Origin: Acidobacteria bacterium UBA823
GTDB lineage: Bacteria; Acidobacteriota; Vicinamibacteria; Vicinamibacterales; UBA823
Assembly (NCBI GenBank): GCA_002296225.1
Contig: DBHR01000080.1
Span: 11,044 to 75,043, forward strand
Length of the DNA: 64,000 nt
Direction of reading: 5' to 3'
Positions 54,706 to 63,603 of the stretch are shown here, in pieces. A program made the position numbers and the translations under genes. Position 1 is the stretch's first letter. Each line of letters starts with the position of its first letter. Under the pieces are notes generated by a model. It saw nothing but the letters and a program-made list of their open reading frames with translations. It was not told the DNA's origin and made no database searches.

Positions 54706-55083
54706 ATGAGTCGTCGCCGCCATGTTTTCGCTGTCGTTGTTGCCGGCGTGCTGGTCGGTGTGTGCGATCCATTCTCGGCTCAAAGCGGCGACATGCCAGC
54801 GGCCCAGATAACCGTCGTTGGCAATAGTGTCGTGCGTGGGGTCGTCACCGATATCGTCAATCGTCAGTTCGAGTTTGCGGTTGCCCTACACCGGGACACC
54901 GATAATGCCGTCACGCAATTTGGAGTGATCGCAACGGAATTCGTCCCGACGATGCAAAGTGCCGGCGTTGCTGATTTCTTGGACGAAAGCGTGACTAGCG
55001 ACGAAAGCACTGGTGCCGAAGGACACGCCCACGACGAGTTGGCCTGGCGGCTTCGCCACGTTCGTCGCAGCGTGCTCAAGTAG
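54706..55083 (+). CDS. Small exported protein of unknown function
   Basis: The protein has 125 residues with a signal peptide (hydrophobic FAVVVAGVLVGV) and a ribosome-binding site (AGAGGAA) before ATG 54706. The mature part VRGVVTDIVNRQFEFAVALHRDTDNAVTQFG has no family I know. It has a single Cys, in the signal region (VCDPF). It closely follows the unknown exported gene and probably belongs to the same transcript. The region 55084-55361 behind it is unusually AT-rich for this window and has no gene. Confidence 0.6.
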   Translation: MSRRRHVFAVVVAGVLVGVCDPFSAQSGDMPAAQITVVGNSVVRGVVTDIVNRQFEFAVALHRDTDNAVTQFGVIATEFVPTMQSAGVADFLDESVTSDESTGAEGHAHDELAWRLRHVRRSVLK

Positions 55084-55361
55084 ATTCTCGAAATCGATCA
55101 ACAGACCAGGCAGGAATCTGAACTGAGGGCGGCACCCTTTTTTTGAGCGATTGTGAATTCAATTTATTGAAAAACCAGTACGGTTAATTGGATGCTTGGC
55201 CAATTTTTTGAAGATCTTTCCAGAATCATAGTGGATATCGGGCGAGCGAGTTGGATGACTGATGATGATGTCTAGTAAAACGACGATTAGTTTTGGATGG
55301 GCGACAACGATTCCGCTGCCGGACGGTGCCATCGTTCTTAAACTGGCGCCGGTTCAGTGAT

Positions 55362-58265
55362 ATGCGAACGGCGTTGAAGCACGGCGCGACCGCTCGGTCC
55401 CGGCATGGTTCGCGGGGACAAGGCATGCTCGCCGTGTCGGTCGTCGTTGCACTTCTCGGCCTAGCCGTTGCGAACATTGCGGTTCGCTCGAGTTGGAGCG
55501 AGGTTGAAGACGGTGTGTTGTGGGTGTCACGGCCGGAAGGGGTCGTCGCGGCCCAGGTAAGCGGACGATCGGCCGCCGCCGATGCTGGCATTCACTTAGG
55601 TGACGTGCTCATAGCGGTCGATGGAGAATCGGTCGAGTCGCCTGACGCCCTAATCACCAAGTTCCACGATGCTGTCATCGGGGATCGTCTTGAATATGTC
55701 GTGGCGCGTCTCGGGTCGGAAGAACTGCTCGAAGTAACGCTACGGCCGATTCCCGCTGGGAACCGCACTCTGTATTTTGTACTGGCTGCGATCGGCATCT
55801 TCACGCTGCTCGTGGGGGTGTCGGTGCGACTGCGCCGGCCGACGGCGCAGGCCACGCTGCATTTCTTTTGGTTGACGGTTGCCTTCTTTGGTGTCCTAAC
55901 GTTTTCCTTCAGTGGTCGGCTTGACCGTCTGGATTGGGTTTTCTACTGGGCCGATGTGTTTGCGACACTCATGCTGCCGCCGCTGTTTATGCACTTCGCG
56001 CTGGTTTTTCCAGGGCGAGTGCTGGACGGGATGCAGAAACAGTTACGGACGTTCCTGTTCACCGCGATTTATCTACCAGCGTTCCTATTTGGTGGCGTGC
56101 GCGCGGTTGCCATAACAGGCTCTGGAACCGAAGGTGCTCAGGTCGTTGCCACGGTTCAAGCCGTGGAGCGTTTCGAACTGGGCTACCTCGCGATCTGCAT
56201 GGTCGGCGGCGCGGCAGTTATGTTCTGGGCGTTACATCGAGCCGGGTCAGTGACAGGACGTCGACAGCTCCGCTGGATTCTCTGGGGAACGATTTTGGGC
56301 GGCTTGCCGTTCCTGGTCGGTTACCTCGTGCCGTTTGCACTTGGCTTCAACCCGTCGCCGCAGATGGAACTAACCACAATTCCGCTTGGTCTCATCCCCT
56401 TGGCGTTTGCGTCAGCGGTAATCCGTTACCGTCTGATGGACGTTGAGGTGATCATCAGGCGGGCGGTGGTCTACACCACGGCGGTTCTAGCAATGGTGGT
56501 GATATACGCCGTGCTGCTTCGGATCGCAAGCGAGGTTCTGCTCGGTGGATCCGAGCAGCACAATTCGATCATCGCGATGCTCGCGACCTTAGTCGTTGTC
56601 TTACTGGCGAGTCCGGTCAAAGACGCGATTCAGTCAGCCCTTGACCGAGCCTACTACCGCGATCGCTACGACTATCGGCAGGCTCTAGTCGGGTTTGCGC
56701 GCGACCTCAGCCGCGATCTAGATCTCGCTCGTTTGAGTGAACGGCTTGTCACGAGAGTGATGGATACGTTCGTTGTTGATCGGATGGCACTCATGCTCGC
56801 ACCCCCGGATGGTGACCCAGATGCTGACCTTCGGGCGATTCATGCGGTCGGTCTAGACAACGAAGTGCCGACGCTCTCGCGTCACTCGTCGCTCGGCGAG
56901 TGGCTCTGGGCGTCGCGTACGGTTGTCCTGGACGACGCAGCGCAGCGCTTGAGCGACGATGACATCGACGCCTGGCGAGGGATCGGGATCCATTATCTGG
57001 TGCCGAGTGTTTCAAAGGACGGGACGACGGCCGTGCTGGCGATTGGGCGCACGGATAACGGCGAACCGCTCAGCAGTGAGGATCTTGCATTACTCGCTGC
57101 GGTCGCTGCACAGGTGGCGACGGCGCTCGAGAACGGTCGTCTCTACGGACAGCTGCGCACGAAAGCGGCTGAGCTCGATCGGCTGCGCGAATTCAGCGAG
57201 AACGTCATTGAATCGCTCAACGACGGTCTGGCCGTCGTGGGATTTGATGATCGCGTCGTACGGTGGAACCGCGGCTTAGAGCAGCTCTACGGTATAGGTC
57301 GCGACGAGGCACTGGGCGAAAAGCTTAATTCGCTGTTCGAGCCGGGATTTATCCAAATGCTTCACGACGCTCGTGACAAGGAGCCCGCGGGCGCCGTGCG
57401 GTATCGAGTGCCCATCCAGTCTCGACACCCCGACGGCCCACGTCGGTTACTCCTCAATGCGGCGATTGCGCCACTGCGGACGCCCCAGGGCGAGGGCGCC
57501 GGCACCATCGTGATTTTGGAGAACATCACTGAGCGTGTTCAGCTCGAAGAGCAGTTGCAGATTTCTGAAAAGATGGCGTCAATTGGGCTGCTGGCGGCCG
57601 GTGTGGCCCACGAGGTTAACACGCCGCTGACCGGTATTTCGAGCTTCACGCAGATGTTATTGGAGGGTGCGGAGTCCGACGATCCGAAAACGCGGTTGCT
57701 TAAGAAGATCGAGCGACAAACGTTTCGGGCGGCGAAGATCGTGAACGGTCTACTTAATCTAGCGCGCCCAGCACGTGCGGAAACGGGTCCTGTCGACGTC
57801 AATGCGGTTATCAATGACGTCCTATCGTTACTGGAACATCAGTTGAAGGCGTCACATATCAGCGTCCGTAAGGAGCTGGCCACATCTAAGCCGATAGCGC
57901 TAGGGCTTGACTATAAACTTCAGCAAGTGTTTCTGAATTTATTTTTGAATGCCCACGATGCTATGCCCAAGGGCGGATGGCTGAGGATCACGACACGGCG
58001 GGACGATAACCGCACCGTGATCGAGATCGCCGACACGGGTTCGGGTATTTCCGGGGAGAATCTCTCACGCATTTATGATCCGTTCTTCACGACTAAATCG
58101 CTGAGGCGGGGCTCGGGATTGGGCCTATCGATTACCTACGGTATCGTTCAGGAGCACGGTGGTTCGATCGAGTGTGACAGTGTTGAAGGACAGGGTACCA
58201 GGTTCACGGTTGAACTGCCGCTTGCGAACGCGGTCCTGACGCGCTCGAGAGAAGCGGCCCAGTGA
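55362..58265 (+). CDS. Membrane histidine kinase (PDZ, 7TM, GAF, PAS, HisKA, HATPase)
   Basis: The sensor kinase is about 967 residues from ATG 55362. In order: one membrane helix (about 20-40), a PDZ-like domain (about 45-125), a seven-helix membrane part (about 130-355), a GAF domain (about 390-560), a PAS domain (about 575-690), a HisKA dimerisation domain with the phosphorylated His in G-V-A-H-E-V-N-T-P-L (about 750) and a HATPase domain with N-A-H-D-A-M, D-T-G-S-G-I and the F-box FFTTK. PDZ plus 7TM in front of a kinase is frequent in Acidobacteria. It is 16 bp ahead of the NtrC-type regulator, so they form a two-component pair. Confidence 0.9.
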   Translation: MRTALKHGATARSRHGSRGQGMLAVSVVVALLGLAVANIAVRSSWSEVEDGVLWVSRPEGVVAAQVSGRSAAADAGIHLGDVLIAVDGESVESPDALITKFHDAVIGDRLEYVVARLGSEELLEVTLRPIPAGNRTLYFVLAAIGIFTLLVGVSVRLRRPTAQATLHFFWLTVAFFGVLTFSFSGRLDRLDWVFYWADVFATLMLPPLFMHFALVFPGRVLDGMQKQLRTFLFTAIYLPAFLFGGVRAVAITGSGTEGAQVVATVQAVERFELGYLAICMVGGAAVMFWALHRAGSVTGRRQLRWILWGTILGGLPFLVGYLVPFALGFNPSPQMELTTIPLGLIPLAFASAVIRYRLMDVEVIIRRAVVYTTAVLAMVVIYAVLLRIASEVLLGGSEQHNSIIAMLATLVVVLLASPVKDAIQSALDRAYYRDRYDYRQALVGFARDLSRDLDLARLSERLVTRVMDTFVVDRMALMLAPPDGDPDADLRAIHAVGLDNEVPTLSRHSSLGEWLWASRTVVLDDAAQRLSDDDIDAWRGIGIHYLVPSVSKDGTTAVLAIGRTDNGEPLSSEDLALLAAVAAQVATALENGRLYGQLRTKAAELDRLREFSENVIESLNDGLAVVGFDDRVVRWNRGLEQLYGIGRDEALGEKLNSLFEPGFIQMLHDARDKEPAGAVRYRVPIQSRHPDGPRRLLLNAAIAPLRTPQGEGAGTIVILENITERVQLEEQLQISEKMASIGLLAAGVAHEVNTPLTGISSFTQMLLEGAESDDPKTRLLKKIERQTFRAAKIVNGLLNLARPARAETGPVDVNAVINDVLSLLEHQLKASHISVRKELATSKPIALGLDYKLQQVFLNLFLNAHDAMPKGGWLRITTRRDDNRTVIEIADTGSGISGENLSRIYDPFFTTKSLRRGSGLGLSITYGIVQEHGGSIECDSVEGQGTRFTVELPLANAVLTRSREAAQ

Positions 58266-58281
58266 GTAGCAGGACATCTAC

Positions 58282-59778
58282 GTGACTGATAAACGCACGA
58301 TTCTTGTTGTTGACGACGAAGAGGTGATGCGCGAGGTCCTTACCACGCTTCTCGCCCAGTCGGGCTACTTGGTTCAGACGGCCTCGACCGGGGAGGAAGG
58401 CGTGGAGATCGCACGCGTGGAGTCGCTGGACGCCGCCATCTTGGACGTGATGATGCCAGGCCAGGGCGGCATGGCGACGCTCGACGATCTACAAAAGCTC
58501 GACAGCGAGCTTCCGGTCATCATGCTCACTGCCCACGGATCGGTCGAGAGCGCGAAAAAGGCGATCAAGGCAGGCGCGTTCGACTACATCACCAAACCGT
58601 TTAAGCACGACGAAGTGTTGATGGTATTGCGGAACGCCGTCGAGCGCCGACGTCTGTCGCTGGAGAACCGGGCGCTGCGCCAGAACCTGCAGGCGCGTAG
58701 TCACAATTTCAGTGACATCATCGGCCGCAGTCCGCGCCTGCGCCAGATGTTCGATCTAATCATGCAGGCGGCGCCCAGCCGCTCGACGATTCTCATCCAA
58801 GGGGAGAGCGGCACGGGTAAGGAGTTGGTGGCGCGAGCGATCCACATGCATTCGACCAGAACGGAGTTTCCGTTTATCACCGTCAATGCGGGCAATTTGC
58901 CACACGACCTGCTTGAGTCGAATCTCTTCGGGCACGTCAAGGGCGCGTTCACTGGGGCGCAGTCGACGAAGAAAGGGCTCTTCGAGCTAGCCGACACCGG
59001 CAGCATCTTCTTCGATGAGATCGGCAATTTGCCCTTCGAAACCCAGGCCAAGTTGCTCGGCGTGATGCAGGAGCGCCAGTTCATGCGCTTAGGTGGTGTC
59101 GAAACCATCAAAGTCGATGTGCGCATCATCGCCGCGACGAACGTCGATCTGAAGCGGATGGTCGACGAGGGACGATTCCGGGAGGATCTGTACTATCGTC
59201 TGCACGTCATTACCGTAGATTTGCCACCGCTGCGCGAACGCAAGGAGGACATCCCATTACTTGTGCAGCATTTTCTCAACAAATACGGTGGCGAGAACGA
59301 ACGGTCGGGTCTCGAGATCACGCCAGAAGCCCTAGATCTCCTAGTGGAGTACGACTGGCCAGGAAACGTCCGAGAACTTGAGAATGTGATCGAACGAGCG
59401 GTCGTATTATCCTCAGAACCGCGCATCGGCCTGGAACTTATCCCTGATCACGTGCGTACCTCGGGGCCCTTCCAAGTGCCGAAAATCGTTGTTCCGCCTG
59501 CCGGTATTTCATTTAGAGAAGTAATTGCGAACTCGGAACGGCAACTAATTGAATCGGCGCTGCATGAAGCGGGTGGTGTGCAGAAACGGGCTGCCGAACT
59601 GCTGCGGATCAAGCCAACGACGCTGAACGAAATGATCAAGCGATACGCGATCCAATCGCATCGCCGGCGGGGCGGCAACGGGCGGAAGCGGCAATCGGAA
59701 CCGCCGGTCAAGTCCGCCACTGGGTCCCGGAAGGTCGTTCCCCCGCCCTTTGTGCCAGGTACCAGCCGGGACAACTGA
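58282..59778 (+). CDS. Sigma-54-dependent response regulator, NtrC family
   Basis: The 498-residue regulator has a receiver domain (1-120) with the phosphoacceptor Asp in A-I-L-D-V-M-M-P-G and Lys in YITKP, an AAA+ domain (about 145-380) with Walker A G-E-S-G-T-G-K-E, the sigma-54-contact loop G-A-F-T-G-A and Walker B F-F-D-E-I, and a Fis-type helix-turn-helix (about 430-465). It activates RpoN promoters after phosphorylation by the kinase upstream. The C-terminal tail is unusually basic. GTG 58282. Confidence 0.95.
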   Translation: MTDKRTILVVDDEEVMREVLTTLLAQSGYLVQTASTGEEGVEIARVESLDAAILDVMMPGQGGMATLDDLQKLDSELPVIMLTAHGSVESAKKAIKAGAFDYITKPFKHDEVLMVLRNAVERRRLSLENRALRQNLQARSHNFSDIIGRSPRLRQMFDLIMQAAPSRSTILIQGESGTGKELVARAIHMHSTRTEFPFITVNAGNLPHDLLESNLFGHVKGAFTGAQSTKKGLFELADTGSIFFDEIGNLPFETQAKLLGVMQERQFMRLGGVETIKVDVRIIAATNVDLKRMVDEGRFREDLYYRLHVITVDLPPLRERKEDIPLLVQHFLNKYGGENERSGLEITPEALDLLVEYDWPGNVRELENVIERAVVLSSEPRIGLELIPDHVRTSGPFQVPKIVVPPAGISFREVIANSERQLIESALHEAGGVQKRAAELLRIKPTTLNEMIKRYAIQSHRRRGGNGRKRQSEPPVKSATGSRKVVPPPFVPGTSRDN

Positions 59779-59848
59779 ACCAGAATGTCTTGTCCGTCTA
59801 ACGCCCTAGTTCAGAGACTAGAGACCCCAGGGCTGTCCCGTCCAACGT

Positions 59849-61171
59849 CTAACGGTGTCCCCGACGGTTGCCGTCGCTCCCGGCCGGTCCGCGGATCGTT
59901 GACATCAACTGCTCGTACTTGGCGAGAATAATTTCCCAGCGATAGTGGTGGTTGACGTAGCTCTGTCCGTTGCGGCCCATGGCCGCACGCAGCTTTGTAT
60001 CGGCCAGTAGGAGTTTGAGGCATTCGACAAATTCGTCTTGGTTGCCATAGTAAAGGCCGGCGTTGCTAATTCGGCAGTGATCCGCCACAACCTCGCTCCG
60101 ACCGTTCGCCAGAATCGGGGTGCCAACGGCGAAGGCTTCCAAAGCTAGCAGTGACAGGCTCTCAAATGGCGACGGTACGACCACGACCGTAGCGGCCTCG
60201 AGTGCGTCAAGCCGCTCCTGCTCCGAGAGCCTACCGGCGAAGTGGATGAACGACTCTTCGGGCAATGGCATGAGTTTTACACCCATAAGGGTCAACATCG
60301 CGTCGCCGCCGCCGCTCGCGTAGGCGCTGAAGCACTCGATCAACTCCTCGCAGCCTTTACCCGGCTCGATCCTGCCACCGTAGAGTACGACTGGACCATG
60401 GAGGCGATGGCGCCGACGAAATACCGCTCCCCGCTTGTGAAGGGGGCTGTCATACTCACTGCCGTTGGTCGATTTTTGACTCGGGTTCGCCGCCCGTCGG
60501 CGGTTACCGCCGCGGGGAAGGGACCGTCCGATGCGTTTGGGCGGATCATCCATTGGTGGTGGCAGAAGGTCTACGCCGCAGCCGATGGTGTCTTCCGCCA
60601 CGGTTCGAATGTCGAACGTTGACCTCAGAAACGCGCGCTCGGCAGCCGTGTTGTAGGCTAGGCCAGCCGGCAGGCTGAACACATCCCGGTAGAGACCGAG
60701 GTGGATCGCCGGCTCGTCATGGGCGGTCGGTACGAGGATGCTGCGACCCGGCGCGACGGCGATGCCGAGGACGGTCGGAGCGTAGAGATATGTGAAGAAG
60801 ATTAGGATGTCGTAACTTGATGCATGCCGTTCGAGGTGCTCGAGTAGCGCTGGGCACCAGGGCCCCTGGCGTCGCAGCCACTCCATCTCGTCATCCCGCG
60901 TGTGGGGGTTATTGAAGATCCAGTCGGAATACCGATTGAATGATTCGATGTCCCGCGTCTGCGCGTTGGCGAATCGTTGAACCGTTACCCCGCGGACACG
61001 GTCGGTGCCCTCTGGATACGCATTTTTCCACGTGACGTAATCCTGCGCGCATGTGGTGAGAACGTTGACATCGTGTTGCGCCGCCAACTGCTCGGCGATG
61101 AGCCGGCAATGATATTCGGAGCCTCCGAGGATTTCGGTGCCGTAACGCTGAACGACGAAGGCAATTTTCAC
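59849..61171 (-). CDS. Glycosyltransferase family 4 (type A of the cluster)
   Basis: The 440-residue enzyme has a GT-B fold: KIAFVVQRYGTEILGGSEYHCRLIAEQL at the N-terminus and the nucleotide-sugar site VVVVPSPFESLSLLALEAFAVGTPILANG with the E-x7-E motif. Between the domains it has a basic low-complexity stretch (about residues 215-255, including P-P-K-R-I-G-R-S-L-P-R-G-G) that looks inserted. GTG 61171 is used because the frame above it overlaps the preceding gene and shows no conserved sequence. It is the last gene in a minus-strand array of four glycosyltransferases and probably helps build an extracellular polysaccharide or glycan. Confidence 0.85.
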   Translation of the reverse strand: MKIAFVVQRYGTEILGGSEYHCRLIAEQLAAQHDVNVLTTCAQDYVTWKNAYPEGTDRVRGVTVQRFANAQTRDIESFNRYSDWIFNNPHTRDDEMEWLRRQGPWCPALLEHLERHASSYDILIFFTYLYAPTVLGIAVAPGRSILVPTAHDEPAIHLGLYRDVFSLPAGLAYNTAAERAFLRSTFDIRTVAEDTIGCGVDLLPPPMDDPPKRIGRSLPRGGNRRRAANPSQKSTNGSEYDSPLHKRGAVFRRRHRLHGPVVLYGGRIEPGKGCEELIECFSAYASGGGDAMLTLMGVKLMPLPEESFIHFAGRLSEQERLDALEAATVVVVPSPFESLSLLALEAFAVGTPILANGRSEVVADHCRISNAGLYYGNQDEFVECLKLLLADTKLRAAMGRNGQSYVNHHYRWEIILAKYEQLMSTIRGPAGSDGNRRGHR

Positions 61172-61277
61172 GATAGCATGCGTCCTGACGGTCGTCCGCC
61201 TACCTTGCACCGCGAGGTCCCGGACCAGGCAGGACCTCGCTGGATGATCATATCCAGCGAATGGGATAACGACGTTC

Positions 61278-62351
61278 TCACGAAAAACGCGCAACGAGTT
61301 GCGCCAGTCGCTCACGCATCGCTGCATCGCTGAAGTTCATTAAGCGAGCGCGCTGACCTTCTAGCACTGCAGCTCGTAGAGCCTCATCGTACACTAGGAG
61401 GCCGAGAAGCTCGGCCGCATATTCGAAATTCTTTGGCGCGAACTGCACACCGGCATCCCCCATCGTCTCCGGCACGGCCGCGGCCGAATAGGCCAGCACG
61501 GGCACGTCAGCGGCCATGGCTTCAAGAAGGGGCACGCAGAAGCCCTCGTGCTCGCTGAGCGAAACGTATGCGCTGGCAGTGCGATAGAAGGTCGCCAGGT
61601 CTTCGTCCGGCACACTCCCGGTGAACCAGAACCTCGCTACTTCACCAGGGCTTGAGTTGAACTCGGACACGAGCGAACGAATCATTGTGAAGTAGCGCGG
61701 CACGGCATCGTGCCGACCGACAAAGATGAATCGGCAATTGGCGTCGACGTACCGTCTATAGTGCTCGGCAAGAAGGATGTGATCCTCGATTTTCTTGTTA
61801 GGTGCCAGCCGGCCGACGAAAAGGATGTTCGTGAGACCGTCGTCGAGCACCCGCTCCAGCGCCGGCCGCCGTGCCAACTGGTTCAGGCGCTTCGTGTCAA
61901 CCGCAATTGGCAGCACACCGGTGTTGCCGAATCCGACCTTTTCTAGCTCGCGACGGTTGTATTCGGAATCGCCCAGCGCGAGGTCCACGCGGCCGGCGAG
62001 CGTCGCCAGTTCGCGTCGGCCCAGCACGGCCAGCCGGAACAGCGCCGGCTCATAAGGCGTAAAAAAATGAGCCGGCGTGATGTTGTGGTATTGCAGCACA
62101 CGGCCGCCCGAAAGCGACACGAACGCTTCCGTCATCGGTGACGGCAGTGCGTAGTGGAAAATCGTGAGGTCCCCCCGCGTCGCACCGTCGGCATCGAACG
62201 GTCGGATATCATTTCGCAGCGAGTCGTCGATCGTGATGGCGAAAACGTCCGCGGTATGCCCGAGTGCGCGCAGCATGTCGCGGGTCCGCCGCGCGCTGTC
62301 ACCAACCGCGTCGCCCCGGTGTGCAGCTGGGACCCACTGATTGACGATCAT
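61278..62351 (-). CDS. Glycosyltransferase family 4 (type B of the cluster)
   Basis: The 357-residue GT-B enzyme has the start NQWVPAAHRGDAVGDSARRTRDMLRALGH and the sugar-nucleotide motif EHEGFCVPLLEAMAADVPVLAYSAAAVPETMGDAG. Its N-terminal half has LQYHNITPAHFF and CDLALGDSEYNRRELEKVGF-like VDLALGDSEYNRRELEKVG, which are shared with the next gene and mark the pair as paralogues. ATG 62351. The gap to the upstream gene is 16 bp. Confidence 0.88.
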   Translation of the reverse strand: MIVNQWVPAAHRGDAVGDSARRTRDMLRALGHTADVFAITIDDSLRNDIRPFDADGATRGDLTIFHYALPSPMTEAFVSLSGGRVLQYHNITPAHFFTPYEPALFRLAVLGRRELATLAGRVDLALGDSEYNRRELEKVGFGNTGVLPIAVDTKRLNQLARRPALERVLDDGLTNILFVGRLAPNKKIEDHILLAEHYRRYVDANCRFIFVGRHDAVPRYFTMIRSLVSEFNSSPGEVARFWFTGSVPDEDLATFYRTASAYVSLSEHEGFCVPLLEAMAADVPVLAYSAAAVPETMGDAGVQFAPKNFEYAAELLGLLVYDEALRAAVLEGQRARLMNFSDAAMRERLAQLVARFS

Positions 62352-62367
62352 GCTTCACTGCACCCGT

Positions 62368-63600
62368 TCACGATGTCGAGTTAAGGCGCCACGGACGGGG
62401 CATTCTGGAGCGCTTGATAGATCGAGAGCTGGTCAATCCTGAGCATCTCGCGTCGAATTGTTGCCAGAAATCTGGGCTGACATCCCACGGCGGTCTGTGT
62501 GGCCTCCGGCGAATCTCATCTACGAAGCCAAGCAGTGTTGCCGCGAAATCTCGGTCCAGGAATCGGTTCAGTGCAGCGTCCTGCGCATCGAGAATCGTCT
62601 CGCACAGCGCCTGGTTTGACACGATCGCGTCGATGAGAGCGGCGATGAAGGACGGATCCTTGTCGTTGTAGAGTACGCCGCCGCCATCCATGGTGTCTGG
62701 CACTGCAGTGGCGGCATGAGCGATCACCGGCAAGCGCTCGTGGAACGCCTCAAGCAGCGGGACACAGAACCCTTCGTGCTCGCTGGCGCAGAGAAAAACG
62801 TCGGCGACGTTGTAGAAGGCAACCAGCTCGGCATCTGTGACTTGACCAACGAAATAGACATCGGGTGTGCGCAGTCTCGCGGTGAGGTCGTCGAGCATTG
62901 TCAGGTAATCTTCGAATCCTGCGTAAGAGCCGACGATGAGTAGCCGTGAACGAGGATTATGCGCCACACGATACGCGTGAAAGAAACGGATCAAATCTTC
63001 GATCCGCTTGTGGGGAATGACCCGGCCGACAAAAAGGATATTGGTCCACCCGTCGTTAAGCTGCGACGCCAGATTCCAGTCTGGCTCGAGGTCGAGATGA
63101 GCGAAGTTCGGCACCACAGGTAGGACAGCGGTCTGCGAAAAGCCGAAGGTCTCGAGTTCCTGACGATTAAACTCGGAGTCGCCAAGCGCTAGGTCGCACC
63201 TCGGTACGAAGGCGCCCAGTTCGCGCCGGCCTTCCCAGCACCGTAGCGCCAGGGATGGATGCACGTCGATGAGATATTCTGGTGGCGTAATGTTGTGGTA
63301 GATGAGTGCCATCCGGCTCGGCAGTGCATAGGCGGTGCGAGAGGCCCTCGATGCCAGCGAGAAGTGATGAATGAGCAGGTCATTTGCCGTTGCTTCGTCG
63401 GGTAGCTCCCAAAACTCTCGGGTTAGACACTCCAGACTCGGGTCGGCCGTCTCGACAAAAATCTCGGAGGAATAGCCTGCATCACGCAAAACCTGCTGAA
63501 TGCCAAGCACCTCGTGTCCGATAGCATCGCCGTAGCTAAGAGTCGCGAGCACCTGATGGGCCACGGGCCGATCGGCGCGCGGTTTAATCGTTGGGGTCAC
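62368..63600 (-). CDS. Glycosyltransferase family 4 (type B paralogue)
   Basis: The 410-residue GT-B enzyme resembles the neighbour at 61278 over the whole length: LIYHNITPPEYLID, CDLALGDSEFNRQELETFGF, NILFVGRVIPHKRIEDLI and EHEGFCVPLLEAFHERLPVIAHAATAVPDTM. The donor-binding E-G-F-x-x-P-L-L-E pattern is complete. It probably arose from the same duplication as its neighbour. It starts at ATG 63600, three bases after the upstream gene's stop, so translation is coupled. Acceptor and sugar are unknown. Confidence 0.88.
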   Translation of the reverse strand: MTPTIKPRADRPVAHQVLATLSYGDAIGHEVLGIQQVLRDAGYSSEIFVETADPSLECLTREFWELPDEATANDLLIHHFSLASRASRTAYALPSRMALIYHNITPPEYLIDVHPSLALRCWEGRRELGAFVPRCDLALGDSEFNRQELETFGFSQTAVLPVVPNFAHLDLEPDWNLASQLNDGWTNILFVGRVIPHKRIEDLIRFFHAYRVAHNPRSRLLIVGSYAGFEDYLTMLDDLTARLRTPDVYFVGQVTDAELVAFYNVADVFLCASEHEGFCVPLLEAFHERLPVIAHAATAVPDTMDGGGVLYNDKDPSFIAALIDAIVSNQALCETILDAQDAALNRFLDRDFAATLLGFVDEIRRRPHRPPWDVSPDFWQQFDARCSGLTSSRSIKRSRMPRPWRLNSTS

Positions 63601-63603
63601 AAG

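Noticed and set aside
55190..55230. A TTGGCC-N-TTGAA stretch resembling a sigma-54 -24/-12 promoter before the histidine kinase
   Set aside because: The -12 element lacks the essential GC, so the match is not better than chance in this AT-rich gap.
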